Positions 1 to 8,315 of a stretch of DNA of 50,406 bases are shown here, one piece after another. The notes beneath the pieces were generated by a model. That model was not told the origin of the DNA and did no database searches. It was given only the letters and a program-made list of their open reading frames with translations. Source of the stretch: Bdellovibrionales bacterium (GTDB lineage Bacteria > Bdellovibrionota > Bdellovibrionia > Bdellovibrionales > JAGQZY01). The position numbers and the translations under genes are program-made. The stretch covers positions 1-50,406 of the forward strand of contig JAIEOS010000004.1 in assembly GCA_019750295.1 (NCBI GenBank), given 5' to 3'. Numbering within the stretch: the stretch's first letter is position 1; every line of letters begins with the position of its first letter.

Positions 1-53
1 TTTTTGAGAACCCCCGCGTTGTTTTCTGAAAACAACGCGGGGGTTCTCAAAAA
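1..53. repeat. Perfect palindrome, 26-bp arms with 1-nt centre
   Basis: The first 53 bases form a perfect inverted repeat: arm 1-26, centre base T27, arm 28-53. The arm starts TTTTTGAGAACCCCCGCG. The outer ends are a T-run on the left and an A-run on the right, which is the reverse of an intrinsic terminator (A-run, stem, T-run). The DNA could extrude as a cruciform or form a very stable RNA hairpin. The window begins at the repeat, so the outer boundary is unknown. Confidence 0.85.
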
Positions 54-209
54 GTATCGGCGCACCTTCCGGAGTAAGGCGTACCTCTTGGGCAGATTGG
101 GTCATACGTACTTTGTTTATGAGGGAATTCTTGCTAACGCGATGAATTTGCCGTTTCTCTCTCCACTTCGCTGGGGGATATTTAGGGCATAAATTTTAAA
201 GGGGAGAAT

Positions 210-1649
210 ATGAAGTTCATTTCATTTCTGTGTGTATTCGTGTTTGTAAGTTTAACTTACGCCGCCAGTTCTACCGAGTTCTACTCGTGGACGCCAAAAC
301 TGTTTGAACTGAATACCCAAGGTCTTCAGATTGCAATGGATGTCATGGATGGAAGCGATGATCCTGCCTACGTGGGAATAAAGAAGTTATTTCCAGAGGT
401 AGATCAGGAATATATTCCCACCCTTGAATACTATTATCGGAAGAACTTCCAGTCGCGAATTCTCCCTCGAGAATTTCGATTTCAAAATTATGATTACTAT
501 GATCAATTGACTGACGAGGATATCGCCGATGGAGTGATTGCGGACAGTTGGCATGTGATCAAGTACATGGGTGCTGAGATCTATGATCGACTGAGTTCCG
601 CGTTTTATATCCCAACATATGGTGGAGACTCCATACCTTACGGGTTTTGTGATACAAATCCTGGTGACAACGAAAGCCTTTGTCTTGAACCCCAACGCAA
701 CACTCTCTATTCATTCATAGCGCGTAGTGTTTCCAACCCGTACTTCGTTAACTACACTTGCGATTCTATTCTACCGATGTACATCTGGGAGATGGAGTGG
801 GGCGCACAAAAAACATTGGACTATAAAAAATCAAAAACCGATATTTTGAAAGCGATTGCCAAATTGGATAAAACTTTGGCCTACTTGGAAAATGGCGGGA
901 ACTGGGTTGTCACACCGGAATTCATAGAAGGTCTTGACCAGTTCAAACTCCCTTACGACACGAAAGGCTTTATTGTTCGCCGTTACTACGACGGCGGCCC
1001 CAAGCTTGTGAGAGCTGTGCGCAAATGTATGGAGAGAGGTCGCGCTCGAATTGCGGCAGCCACTCAGGAGATCCCAAAGGACGCCTCAGTCTCTTTAAAA
1101 CTCAATGAGACTCTCAAATTTAAACCTCTGACGTCCGCGGTAGCCCCTGTGAAAACTTATGATGTGAGCAATGGTCGTCTCCATCGCCGTGATGTTTATC
1201 GCCTTCTTCGTCAAATGGACCCCAAGATGGAACTTCCGAGTTATGTGGCCGAAGAGATTACATACGGGGATAGTGGCGGTTATTATTCAAACGGCAGTAT
1301 GATGAACGGAGTAGAGATGCGCGCATTAGCTCGCATCTTGGGTCGTCTCGATCCCTCTTTTTCGTACCGACTGTTAACCAAGGATGAGTTAGAGTCATTT
1401 TTAGTTCCTAAGGCGCAACCACAGATGAACGCTCCTGAATTTGCAGACGGCTATGTGCAAGATAATTTCGTCCGCACGACCAACTCTCTCTTTGATGGAC
1501 AAAATGAACTTTGTCTCTCAGATAAAGGTCAAAAAGAGTTTGTTCAAGTTTATTACTATGTCGGAGAAGATGCGCCTTCTTACTCTGAGATGCATGTCGA
1601 AGAAGAATGCCATTTGACGAAATGGAGAATTGTCCGCGAGCTTAAATAA
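210..1649 (+). CDS. Secreted protein of unknown function, 479 aa
   Basis: I do not recognise the family. The start is ATG 210, preceded by a good ribosome-binding site (AAGGGGAGA, 5-7 bases upstream). Residues 1-18 form a Sec-type signal peptide with a basic start (MKF), a hydrophobic core and likely cleavage after TYA. No lipobox Cys is present. The mature part is soluble, rich in Tyr, and carries several Cys (for example in CDTNPGDNESLC, YTCDS and EECHL) that could form disulfides in the periplasm or outside the cell. No catalytic motif stands out. It is a single-gene unit, closed by the bidirectional terminator at 1681-1702. Alternatives such as an enzyme or an adhesin cannot be separated from sequence alone. 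Confidence 0.85.
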   Translation: MKFISFLCVFVFVSLTYAASSTEFYSWTPKLFELNTQGLQIAMDVMDGSDDPAYVGIKKLFPEVDQEYIPTLEYYYRKNFQSRILPREFRFQNYDYYDQLTDEDIADGVIADSWHVIKYMGAEIYDRLSSAFYIPTYGGDSIPYGFCDTNPGDNESLCLEPQRNTLYSFIARSVSNPYFVNYTCDSILPMYIWEMEWGAQKTLDYKKSKTDILKAIAKLDKTLAYLENGGNWVVTPEFIEGLDQFKLPYDTKGFIVRRYYDGGPKLVRAVRKCMERGRARIAAATQEIPKDASVSLKLNETLKFKPLTSAVAPVKTYDVSNGRLHRRDVYRLLRQMDPKMELPSYVAEEITYGDSGGYYSNGSMMNGVEMRALARILGRLDPSFSYRLLTKDELESFLVPKAQPQMNAPEFADGYVQDNFVRTTNSLFDGQNELCLSDKGQKEFVQVYYYVGEDAPSYSEMHVEEECHLTKWRIVRELK

Positions 1650-1680
1650 CAAAAGCCGTTTTTAAGTTTTGATCCAGAAA

Positions 1681-1702
1681 AAAGGCACCCTAGGGTGCCT
1701 TT
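1681..1702. terminator. Bidirectional intrinsic terminator
   Basis: AAAGGCACCC and GGGTGCCTTT pair around a 2-nt centre, flanked by A residues on the left and T residues on the right. It lies between the stop of the plus-strand secreted protein (1649) and the stop of the minus-strand small membrane protein (1706), so it can end both transcripts. Confidence 0.8.
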
Positions 1703-1705
1703 GTA

Positions 1706-1837
1706 TTACCCTCTAAAGAAAAACAGCCAAGCGAGGACGCAAACGAATCCCGGGACTCCCAAAAAGTACATGAGTATGGGAATGCCCACTCGACCCTCAA
1801 CATTGCTGACCATTTCTAACATTTTATTTGTATTCAT
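1706..1837 (-). CDS. Small membrane protein, 43 aa
   Basis: The start is ATG at 1837, chosen because AAGGAG lies 6 bases upstream. A longer in-frame start at 1900 has no such site. The protein begins MNTNKMLEMVSNVEGRVGIP and continues with one hydrophobic segment of about 25 residues (roughly 17-41, IPILMYFLGVPGFV then CVLAWLFFF), ending FRG. It should be a single-pass or hairpin inner-membrane protein. Its function is unknown. It follows the PDZ protein gene on the same strand after 123 bases. The strong ribosome-binding site and the terminator right behind it support a real gene despite its size. Confidence 0.7.
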   Translation of the reverse strand: MNTNKMLEMVSNVEGRVGIPILMYFLGVPGFVCVLAWLFFFRG

Positions 1838-1960
1838 GATGATCTCCTTGATCTCCAACTGTGCAAAATTAAAACCGTTATTTGCCAGCGAGGAGACCAA
1901 TAGAGATTGCGCTCGTCAAAGACGGCGGGGAAAGAAGGGGACTTGCAGGGATTTTTGCCA

Positions 1961-2347
1961 CTAGCACATCACATCGAATTTTTCGCGAACAATGGGAAAA
2001 TGCAAATGTTGAGTGCCGCGAAGGACATCCAAAACGACCAGGGTTCCTTCATCTCCGCGTATGAGATCCACGAGCTCCTCTAACTTTGAGCCCTGCGCGG
2101 GAACAAAAACTCCTCCGGGGGTCGATACCACGCCGAGGATCTGATCTCCAGGAGCTAATCCGTGTTTCTCTGCGGGTTTTCCTTGGAGGACTCTGTCGAT
2201 GAAGACGTCTCCGGAACTGGTTCGACTGATGACAATCCCAACCCCTACTTTAGAGACGGGTGTGCAGGATCCCGGAGCATCGACCTCCGCCTGAGCCATC
2301 GCTAGGAATAAAAGTGTTGGAAAAAATAAAATAAAAAATTTAAGCAT
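1961..2347 (-). CDS. Periplasmic PDZ-domain protein, 128 aa
   Basis: Start ATG 2347 with GGAGG 6 bases upstream. Residues 1-20 are a signal peptide (MLKFFILFFPTLLFLAMAQA). The rest is essentially one PDZ domain. It has the carboxylate-binding-loop region GVGIVI, the strand VFIDRVLQGKPAEKHGL, and APGDQILGV, the usual degP/HhoA/CtpA-type pattern. No protease or other catalytic domain is attached, so it is probably an adaptor or binding protein in the periplasm. Cys28 and Cys128 are the only Cys in the mature part and could pair. It is read toward the 43-aa membrane protein. The partner is unknown. Confidence 0.85.
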   Translation of the reverse strand: MLKFFILFFPTLLFLAMAQAEVDAPGSCTPVSKVGVGIVISRTSSGDVFIDRVLQGKPAEKHGLAPGDQILGVVSTPGGVFVPAQGSKLEELVDLIRGDEGTLVVLDVLRGTQHLHFPIVREKFDVMC

Positions 2348-2460
2348 CAGAACCTCCGAGTTGTACTTTTATTATCGGAGGAACGGATAAGAAATGGCAC
2401 AGGCCTCGACGACCACACAGCAAGACGTCCCAGCCACCGAGTGTCGAAGTCCGGGAATAC

Positions 2461-3411
2461 TTACTTCAACATCGAATTGTCGCGAAAGTATTCGAAGGTT
2501 TTCTGTAATCCTTCTTCGAGACTGACTCTCGGTGACCAGTTGAGCAAGCGTTTCGCTTTTGAAATGTCAGGACATCGTTGTTTGGGATCATCCGGAGGAA
2601 GGTCCATAAAACGATGTTCCTTTGTGTTTTGAGTAATCTTATTGATAGTGTCTGCGATTTGCAGAATCGTCATCTCTAAAGGATTGCCTATATTCACGGG
2701 CTCGTGAGTGGTGTGTTGCATGAGAGCATAGAGCCCTTCCACCAGATCTGTGACATAGCAAAGACTGCGCGTCTGTTGGCCTGATCCGTAAATCGTGAGG
2801 CCCTGCTTGAGCAAGCCCTGACTAAAAAAATTGGGAATCACGCGGCCGTCTTCGGGGCGCATACGTGTTCCGTAAGTATTAAAGATCCGTGCAATGGCCA
2901 CGTTAACACCGTATTCACGGTAATAGGCCATGGCAATGGCTTCACCGAAGCGTTTGGCTTCGTCGTAGCAACCCCGCTCTCCTACGGGATTGACGTTGCC
3001 GAGATAGGTTTCAACTTGTGGATGAACGAGTGGGTCTCCGTAAACCTCACTGGTGCTCGCAAACAAAAGTCGCGCTTTCTTTTCGCGAGCGATTTCTAAA
3101 AGATGAGTTTGACCCATCGCCGAAGTCTGAAGAATAAAAATAGGAATACGCTTAAAATCGATGGGCGATGCGGGAGATGCCATGTTGTAGATCTCGTGCA
3201 CGGGTCCTTCAAGGGCAGGAAGCTCTTCCTTTTGAGAGATGTCGCATCGGTAAAGCTTAAAGTTTTTATTTCCCTCGAGATGCTCCAGGTTTTTTTCAAG
3301 ACCAGTCACAAAGTTATCGAGGCCGATGACGGAATACCCCTTGGCCAAGAGGAAGTCACAAAGATGGCTTCCGATAAAGCCGGCGGCTCCAGCGACAACG
3401 GCCGTCTTCAC
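2461..3411 (-). CDS. UDP-glucuronate decarboxylase (UDP-xylose synthase)
   Basis: Extended short-chain dehydrogenase fold, 316 aa. The NAD-binding GAAGFIGSH is at residues 8-16. The active-site Ser/Thr is in the STSEVYGDP stretch at 119-127, and the catalytic YxxxK is Y149/K153 in CYDEAKR. The stretches YNMASPASP and GNVNPVGERGCYDE are typical of the UXS family, which converts UDP-glucuronate to UDP-xylose with internal NAD cycling. A plain 4-epimerase is less likely. The start is GTG 3411, with GAGG 6 bases upstream inside the end of ugd. The stop of ugd and this start overlap (GTGA), so translation is probably coupled. The pair would feed UDP-xylose or UDP-glucuronate into surface polysaccharide. 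Confidence 0.9.
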   Translation of the reverse strand: MKTAVVAGAAGFIGSHLCDFLLAKGYSVIGLDNFVTGLEKNLEHLEGNKNFKLYRCDISQKEELPALEGPVHEIYNMASPASPIDFKRIPIFILQTSAMGQTHLLEIAREKKARLLFASTSEVYGDPLVHPQVETYLGNVNPVGERGCYDEAKRFGEAIAMAYYREYGVNVAIARIFNTYGTRMRPEDGRVIPNFFSQGLLKQGLTIYGSGQQTRSLCYVTDLVEGLYALMQHTTHEPVNIGNPLEMTILQIADTINKITQNTKEHRFMDLPPDDPKQRCPDISKAKRLLNWSPRVSLEEGLQKTFEYFRDNSMLK

Positions 3412-4727
3412 GCTTCACCTCGGTGGGCGGCAATTTGACGACCAATACAATGGTATTCAAAATCGTACTTCTTGATATCAGGAATGTTGAGCGCATTTCT
3501 TCCATCGAAAATGAGCGCATTCTTTAAATTTTCTTTGATCTTCACAAAGTCAGGACTGCGGAACTCATTCCACTCCGTCATGATGATCAGAGCATCGGCA
3601 CCGACGGTAGCCTCGATGGCCGTTTCGGTGATTTCAAAAGGAGCTTTGAAATGCTTTTTGGCTGTATCCATGGCGACAGGGTCGTAGGCCGTAATCTTAC
3701 AGCCTTCATCCGTTAAGGCTTTGATCATATAATCTGCCGGAGCTTCACGAACGTCATCCGTACGGGGTTTAAAGCTGAGACCCCACATGGCAAAATGTTT
3801 GCCTTTAAGGTTGCCACCGAATCGCTCTTTTATTTTATCGAAAAGAACTAATTTTTGCCGGTCATTGACCTTATCTGCCGCAGAAACAATCTCCATTGTC
3901 GAATTAAATTTTTTCGCAGTGTGAATCAGAGCCTGCACGTCTTTGGGGAAGCAGCTACCGCCGTAGCCGACACCAGGGTGAAAGAACGAAGGATTAATTC
4001 GACGGTCCGAAGTAAAGCCTCTGCGGACATCGTTAATATCGGCTCCCACTTTATCAGCAAGAGCTGCGAGCTCGTTAATAAAGCTGATTTTCACCGATAG
4101 AAAAGAATTGGCCGCATACTTCGTCATCTCGGCAGAAATATTGGACATAAAATAAATAGGATGACCGTTTTTAACGAAAGGAGCGTAGAGCTCGTTCATC
4201 ATTTCCTCGGCCTGCTGAGATTCACAACCAATGATCACGCGATCTGGTCGTAAAAAATCCTCAACCGCGGCCCCTTCTTTTAAGAATTCCGGGTTGTTGA
4301 TCATCTCGTGAGGGATTTTAGAATTCTGGGCGATAAAAGCTTTGATGTCTTTGCTTGTACCCACGGGAACCGTGCTCTTAAGCACAATGTATTTCTTCGT
4401 CGTCGCGACATCACAAATACCTTTGACCACGCTCATTGTAGGCCCGAGATCCGCGCTGCCATCAGCTTTCTCTGGAGTACCGACAGCGATGAAAACGACA
4501 TCAGTGGAAGACACGGCCATTTTTAGATCATTGGTGAAGGTAATACGTTGACGGCAGTTGCGAAGAATATCGCCCAATCCGGGTTCGTAAATGGGAATGA
4601 GGCCATCTTTAAGCTGGTTGATTTTATCATCATTGTTATCGACACAAATCACATCGTGTCCAACATCGGCGAAACATACTCCTGCGACAAGACCTACATA
4701 GCCCGTACCAACAATGCTGATTTTCAT
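3408..4727 (-). CDS. ugd: UDP-glucose 6-dehydrogenase
   Basis: Oxidises UDP-glucose to UDP-glucuronate with two NAD+. The protein has 439 aa when started at ATG 4727 (MKISIVGTGYVGL). An upstream in-frame start adds MRFIA but leaves the GAGG site out of place. The Rossmann motif GTGYVG is at residues 7-12. The substrate loop NNPEFLKEG is at about 144-152, and the catalytic Cys259 lies in GYGGSCFPKD. Length and motifs are normal for the family. It is first in a two-gene operon with the UDP-xylose synthase gene (4-base overlap), so the operon runs the two consecutive steps from UDP-glucose to UDP-xylose in the cytoplasm. Confidence 0.95.
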   Translation of the reverse strand: MKISIVGTGYVGLVAGVCFADVGHDVICVDNNDDKINQLKDGLIPIYEPGLGDILRNCRQRITFTNDLKMAVSSTDVVFIAVGTPEKADGSADLGPTMSVVKGICDVATTKKYIVLKSTVPVGTSKDIKAFIAQNSKIPHEMINNPEFLKEGAAVEDFLRPDRVIIGCESQQAEEMMNELYAPFVKNGHPIYFMSNISAEMTKYAANSFLSVKISFINELAALADKVGADINDVRRGFTSDRRINPSFFHPGVGYGGSCFPKDVQALIHTAKKFNSTMEIVSAADKVNDRQKLVLFDKIKERFGGNLKGKHFAMWGLSFKPRTDDVREAPADYMIKALTDEGCKITAYDPVAMDTAKKHFKAPFEITETAIEATVGADALIIMTEWNEFRSPDFVKIKENLKNALIFDGRNALNIPDIKKYDFEYHCIGRQIAAHRGEA

Positions 4728-4865
4728 AGCAATAAACCTCAACTCTCTAATTCTTTAATGTCATTTACACCTATCATGAGATAAAAAGGCACACAAGGAG
4801 TTGGTCCCCAAATGAGCGATCCTCAGAGACGCTGAGTAAGGAACCTACTCCCAGAGGAAGACCGG

Positions 4866-5459
4866 ATGGTTGGTAATAAGTATTTCATTCTCAAAACCAG
4901 CGTATTTAAGGAGTCAGATCTCGTGATCTACGCCCTAAACAATCAGGGTGGAAAAGAGCATTTTCTCGCTCGCGGAGCCCTCAAGAGCAAAAAACGCTTC
5001 GGTGGCGGCCTCCTAGAGCCTCTCAACTATGTGGAACTTCAAATTGATAATCGAAAAGAGAAGAGCCAGTTTGTACCGATTACAGATGCAAGACTGCTTC
5101 ATGGATTTGAGAAACTCCGCAGCAGTTACGACAAGCTCGAAGTCGCACTGAGCCTGGCTTTGGACATGTTGCGTTTTTCGGTGGAGGGCGGCAATGATAC
5201 TCCCGAGCTGTTTCACTTATTGGGCAACGCGCTAAAGGCTCTTGAGGAGACCGAGGAAGTTTGGCTTTTGCAGCTTCACTTTAGAATCAAGCTTTTATTC
5301 TATTCCGGTTTTCTCGATAATGAGAGCGGGGATTTCAATGCGGTTCTTAGAGAGCCCATTCAGAACTTTAAAATTTTAAACTCTCAGCCGATCGATTATC
5401 TCAAGCGATTGAGCGAGGCCCACTTCCGCGAACTCATGCCCGGTCCCATGTTGTCCTAG
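4866..5459 (+). CDS. recO: DNA repair protein RecO
   Basis: RecO works with RecR (and RecF) to load RecA on gapped DNA and to anneal strands. Residues 1 to about 80 form the N-terminal OB-fold: KYFILKTSVFKESDLVIYAL, then GKEHFLARGALKSKKRFGG and LEPLNYVELQI, which match the family pattern. An alpha-helical C-terminal part follows. At 197 aa it is shorter than the usual 230-250 aa. The C-terminal zinc-binding Cys found in many RecO proteins are not seen. The start is ATG 4866 with AGAGGAAG upstream. Its stop lies one base before the xerC stop on the opposite strand, so the two genes converge with no room for a separate terminator. Confidence 0.85.
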   Translation: MVGNKYFILKTSVFKESDLVIYALNNQGGKEHFLARGALKSKKRFGGGLLEPLNYVELQIDNRKEKSQFVPITDARLLHGFEKLRSSYDKLEVALSLALDMLRFSVEGGNDTPELFHLLGNALKALEETEEVWLLQLHFRIKLLFYSGFLDNESGDFNAVLREPIQNFKILNSQPIDYLKRLSEAHFRELMPGPMLS

Positions 5460-5460
5460 T

Positions 5461-6405
5461 TTACGATCCGACTTTCTTATTGAGCGGATGGAAGTTTTCC
5501 ATAGTTTGTGTCAGTTGCTCGAGATGAATGTGAGTGTATTTCTCGGTCGCGGCCAAACTACTGTGCCCCAAAAGTTCTTGAATAATCCGTAGATCAGCGC
5601 CGTCGTTGAGCAGGTGAGTGGCAAAGCTATGTCTGAGCGCGTGCGGATTGAGGGGCTTTGAGAGATGGGCCATCTCGCCACATTGGCGAATCATATTGTA
5701 GGCGGTCCTCACCTGAAGAGCTTGCGCTCCCCAGATGTAATTAGAGCCCGTAACTTTATGAGATTGGAGATGCTTTGCCAGGAGCAATGGAAAAGAAATC
5801 GCCCGCATCTTATTTCCTTTGCCGATCACCCGAAGTTGGCGGCGCAGGAAATCCACATGGCTCCACTCCAGCTGACAGGCTTCACTGATCCGAAGACCAC
5901 AGCCATAGAGCAACAGAAATAGTAAAAACTTTTGCTCGTCTTTGGGGGACAGCGGCCGCCTCGAAAATGTTTGAAACACCGCGATCGCTTCATCGACCGA
6001 AATAAAATGGGGAATTTTGAGTGCTTTTTTGGGTGCGACTAAAAAGTGGGGGAGAGATTCGATGGTTTTATGTTCTTTGAGATATCTAAAAAAGCGACGG
6101 AGCGTGGCCACCTTGCGCGCGCGAGTGGCAGGCTCCAGATGAGAAATGGAATGCAAAAAGTGAGAACTCTCACGGATGAGTTCGTCCACATTTGCTAGTT
6201 TTTCGCTCACAATGAGCTGATCGCTTTTGAGGCAATAAGATGAAGCACCATCGAGTTTAGGGCCGGAGAACTGCGTATTTTTGAAGCTATTTTGGAAGCA
6301 CTGATGGAGGTCGTTACTGTAAGCCACCAGGGTGTGGGATGACTTTTTTTCAAGGAAGTCCATCTCGTAGAGGAGGTCGCAGGCCATTTTAGCGATATTT
6401 ACCAT
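5461..6405 (-). CDS. xerC: Tyrosine recombinase XerC/XerD-type
   Basis: Site-specific recombinase of 314 aa that resolves chromosome dimers at dif with a partner Xer protein. The N-terminal SAM-like DNA-binding domain covers about residues 1-115 and the catalytic domain about 130-310. All catalytic residues are present: R172 (LRISE), K196 (GKGNK), H255 and R258 (HALRH), H281 (LLGHSSL) and the nucleophile Y290 (TEKYTH). Length and lack of extra domains fit a housekeeping Xer rather than a phage integrase. No att-like repeats were seen nearby. Start ATG 6405 is preceded by AGGTTGG. XerC versus XerD cannot be fixed from sequence alone. Confidence 0.88.
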   Translation of the reverse strand: MVNIAKMACDLLYEMDFLEKKSSHTLVAYSNDLHQCFQNSFKNTQFSGPKLDGASSYCLKSDQLIVSEKLANVDELIRESSHFLHSISHLEPATRARKVATLRRFFRYLKEHKTIESLPHFLVAPKKALKIPHFISVDEAIAVFQTFSRRPLSPKDEQKFLLFLLLYGCGLRISEACQLEWSHVDFLRRQLRVIGKGNKMRAISFPLLLAKHLQSHKVTGSNYIWGAQALQVRTAYNMIRQCGEMAHLSKPLNPHALRHSFATHLLNDGADLRIIQELLGHSSLAATEKYTHIHLEQLTQTMENFHPLNKKVGS

Positions 6406-6560
6406 GTTCCAACCTATTGAATTCTATCACTTTTTAATCTAAATGACGCAAAGTGAAAATTCTTCTTGAAATTAATTCAGCGGTGCATTAAAGTCAGTCC
6501 ACTTTTGATACATGCTTCAAAACTAGGCACATATCACAAGTATATTAAAAGGCGGTACGT

Positions 6561-7595
6561 ATGTCACAAATGAAAGAAGTTAACCTTCAGAAGTCCATAC
6601 TTTCATCGGACAGTAGACTGAAGAAATCTCCGATCATCTATAAATCTGAGGTCATGAATCAGGTGATGAAGATGGTCGACCGGGTAGCCCCATCTTCGGC
6701 TCCGGTTCTAATTCTCGGAGAAAGCGGTACAGGTAAAGAACTGATCGCTCGTTCAGTGCATGAACGCAGTCAGCGCGCAGATAAGGCTTTCGTAGCCATC
6801 AACTGCGGTGCTTTACGGGAAACACTCCTTGAATCCGAACTTTTCGGTCATGAGAAGGGTGCCTTTACGGGCGCTTACAACAGAAAGATAGGTCTCGCAG
6901 AAGCAGCTTCTGGCGGAACTCTTTTCCTTGATGAAATTGGAGAACTGAGCCCGGGAATCCAGGCGAAGCTTCTACGATTTATCCAAGAGGGCGAAGTTTA
7001 CCGAGTCGGTGGTAAAGAGCCGATTAAGGTCGATATTCGTTTGATCAGTGCGACCAATCGTGAACTCGATGCTGAAGTTCTCAACGGAACATTCCGTGAA
7101 GACCTTTACTATCGTATTAATACAATCACGATTCATTCACCTCCTTTACGTCGCCGTAAAGAAGATATTCCATTACTTGTGGAGCATTTCTTATCACGTG
7201 GTCACTCTCGCGTCTTAAACCGCGGTCAAGAGATGAGCCCCGAAGCGATGCAAGCTTTAATGAAATACGAATGGCCAGGAAATATTCGTGAGCTTCAAAA
7301 CTTATGTGAACGCTTACAAATTTTAGCGGATACACAGACGATCCAAGCTTCGGATCTTCCTGAAAGTATCTTAAAGCCAGAGAACAAACTTGTGATTGGT
7401 CAGTACGATCCATCAATGACGTTGCATGAGTTGGAAAGACGTTACATTGTCGAAGCGTTAAAACACTTTGAAGGTAACAAGACTCAGGCTGCAAACGCTT
7501 TGGGGATTACCATTAAGACTCTGTATAATAAACTCCATGAGTACGGCGAATTCGAGAACTTCGCTATTCACATGAAAGTTCCAAAGAAGGGTTAA
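6561..7595 (+). CDS. Sigma-54-dependent activator without receiver domain
   Basis: AAA+ enhancer-binding protein of 344 aa. After a short N-terminus of about 25 residues it goes straight into the AAA+ domain. Walker A is GESGTGKE at 53-60, the sigma-54-contacting GAFTGA loop at 100-105, and Walker [10 protein letters not shown] at 118-126. An arginine-finger region ([10 protein letters not shown]) and a Fis-type helix-turn-helix at about 306-331 ([20 protein letters not shown]) follow. No receiver, GAF or PAS domain is present, so activity must be set by expression level or by a separate partner, as in PspF- or FlhF-linked activators. ATG 6561 has AAAAGG 8 bases upstream. The terminator at 7611-7642 follows. 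The flagellin gene nearby is a possible but unproven target. Confidence 0.9.
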   Translation: MSQMKEVNLQKSILSSDSRLKKSPIIYKSEVMNQVMKMVDRVAPSSAPVLILGESGTGKELIARSVHERSQRADKAFVAINCGALRETLLESELFGHEKGAFTGAYNRKIGLAEAASGGTLFLDEIGELSPGIQAKLLRFIQEGEVYRVGGKEPIKVDIRLISATNRELDAEVLNGTFREDLYYRINTITIHSPPLRRRKEDIPLLVEHFLSRGHSRVLNRGQEMSPEAMQALMKYEWPGNIRELQNLCERLQILADTQTIQASDLPESILKPENKLVIGQYDPSMTLHELERRYIVEALKHFEGNKTQAANALGITIKTLYNKLHEYGEFENFAIHMKVPKKG

Positions 7596-7610
7596 TCCTT
7601 CTTTAGAAAG

Positions 7611-7642
7611 AAAAAAAGCCGGCTTGTGCCGGCTTTTTTTTT
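7611..7642. terminator. Bidirectional intrinsic terminator
   Basis: AAAAAAGCCGGC and GCCGGCTTTTTT pair around loop TTGT, giving an A-tract, GC-rich stem and T-tract in both directions. It lies between the stop of the sigma-54 activator (7595) and the stop of the minus-strand histone-like gene (7671) and can serve both. Confidence 0.88.
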
Positions 7643-7670
7643 ACCATTCGCTCGTCGTGATTCTGACGAA

Positions 7671-8153
7671 TTAGAAGTAGTTACCTTCGTCGTCTGGATC
7701 TTCAGAGGCTTCTTCTTCGTCCTCGTCGAGTTCGTTGTAAGATGTAAGATCTGGATCGTCAAAAACGTCCTCGTCTTCATCGGCACCCACGGAAGCGCCG
7801 AGATCATCAGCCGCTTCTTCGTCCAACATCAGCTCGTCATCGCCCATGTCATCGTCTTGATTTTTTGGAGCACGGAAAAGATCGTTGAGAGAAGTGGCCG
7901 GAGCTACTTTTTTAACGACATCTTTTTTTGCGGCTTTAGGTTTAGCTGCTGCTTTTGGAGCTGCTTTCGCTGCTGGTTTTTTTGCAGCTGTCTTTGCTTT
8001 TTTAGGGGCTGCTTTTTTCGCTGCTTTTTTTGGAGCCGCTTTCTTTGCAGGTTTAGATGCTTTTTTTGCTGCCTTCTTAGGGGCCGCTTTTTTCGCTTTT
8101 TTTGGAGCTGCTTTTTTTGCCGCTTTTTTTGCTGGTTTTTTCTTTTTAGCCAT
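7671..8153 (-). CDS. Histone H1-like Lys/Ala-rich protein with acidic tail
   Basis: 160 aa with two opposite halves. Residues 1 to about 80 are built from KKAAPKKA-type repeats, as in histone H1 C-termini and the bacterial AlgP and Hc1-type proteins, and should bind DNA without sequence specificity. Residues about 95-160 are strongly acidic (runs such as DEDEDVFDDPD and ELDEDEEEASEDPDD). A short junction, TSLNDLFRAPK, separates them. Start ATG 8153 has GGAGG 5 bases upstream. The acidic tail is unusual for this class and may fold back on the basic half or recruit another protein. The repeats make the gene prone to length change. The long plus-strand frames across it are shadows. Confidence 0.85.
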   Translation of the reverse strand: MAKKKKPAKKAAKKAAPKKAKKAAPKKAAKKASKPAKKAAPKKAAKKAAPKKAKTAAKKPAAKAAPKAAAKPKAAKKDVVKKVAPATSLNDLFRAPKNQDDDMGDDELMLDEEAADDLGASVGADEDEDVFDDPDLTSYNELDEDEEEASEDPDDEGNYF

Positions 8154-8234
8154 ATTTCCTCCGGGAGTGATTCCAGTGTTCTCGACAGAGAAAATTTATT
8201 GAAATGGCTAGGAGACGTCAAATAAAAAACAAAT

Positions 8235-8264
8235 AAAAAAAGCGTGGTCCCAAGAGGACCACGC
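8235..8264 (-). terminator. Intrinsic terminator of flagellin gene
   Basis: GCGTGGTCC (8242-8250) and GGACCACGC (8256-8264) form a 9-bp stem with a 5-nt loop. On the minus strand the stem is followed by seven T residues (plus-strand A-run 8235-8241). It lies 50 bases past the flagellin stop and upstream of the histone-like gene, which therefore needs its own promoter in the short stretch after it. Confidence 0.85.
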
Positions 8265-8315
8265 CCAAAGAGCAATCAATCAATACGGAATTGACGATAC
8301 CTGTAACTTTAAAAC

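Noticed and set aside
1-53. Palindrome as intrinsic terminator
   Set aside because: The T-run is on the 5' side and the A-run on the 3' side, opposite to a terminator in either direction.
4-192. 62-codon plus-strand frame at the window edge
   Set aside because: It starts inside the palindrome, has no ribosome-binding site and gives no recognisable protein.
1695-1964. Plus-strand frame of 89 codons opposite the small membrane protein
   Set aside because: The minus-strand 43-aa protein has an AAGGAG site and a clear hydrophobic segment; this frame overlaps the terminator.
5461-6405. Phage or island integrase
   Set aside because: Size, motifs and lack of att repeats or cargo fit a housekeeping Xer recombinase.
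7626-8225. Plus-strand frames rich in Phe and Cys opposite the histone-like gene
   Set aside because: Mirror of the Lys/Ala repeat codons; no ribosome-binding site, and the minus-strand gene has a strong one and fits a known class.
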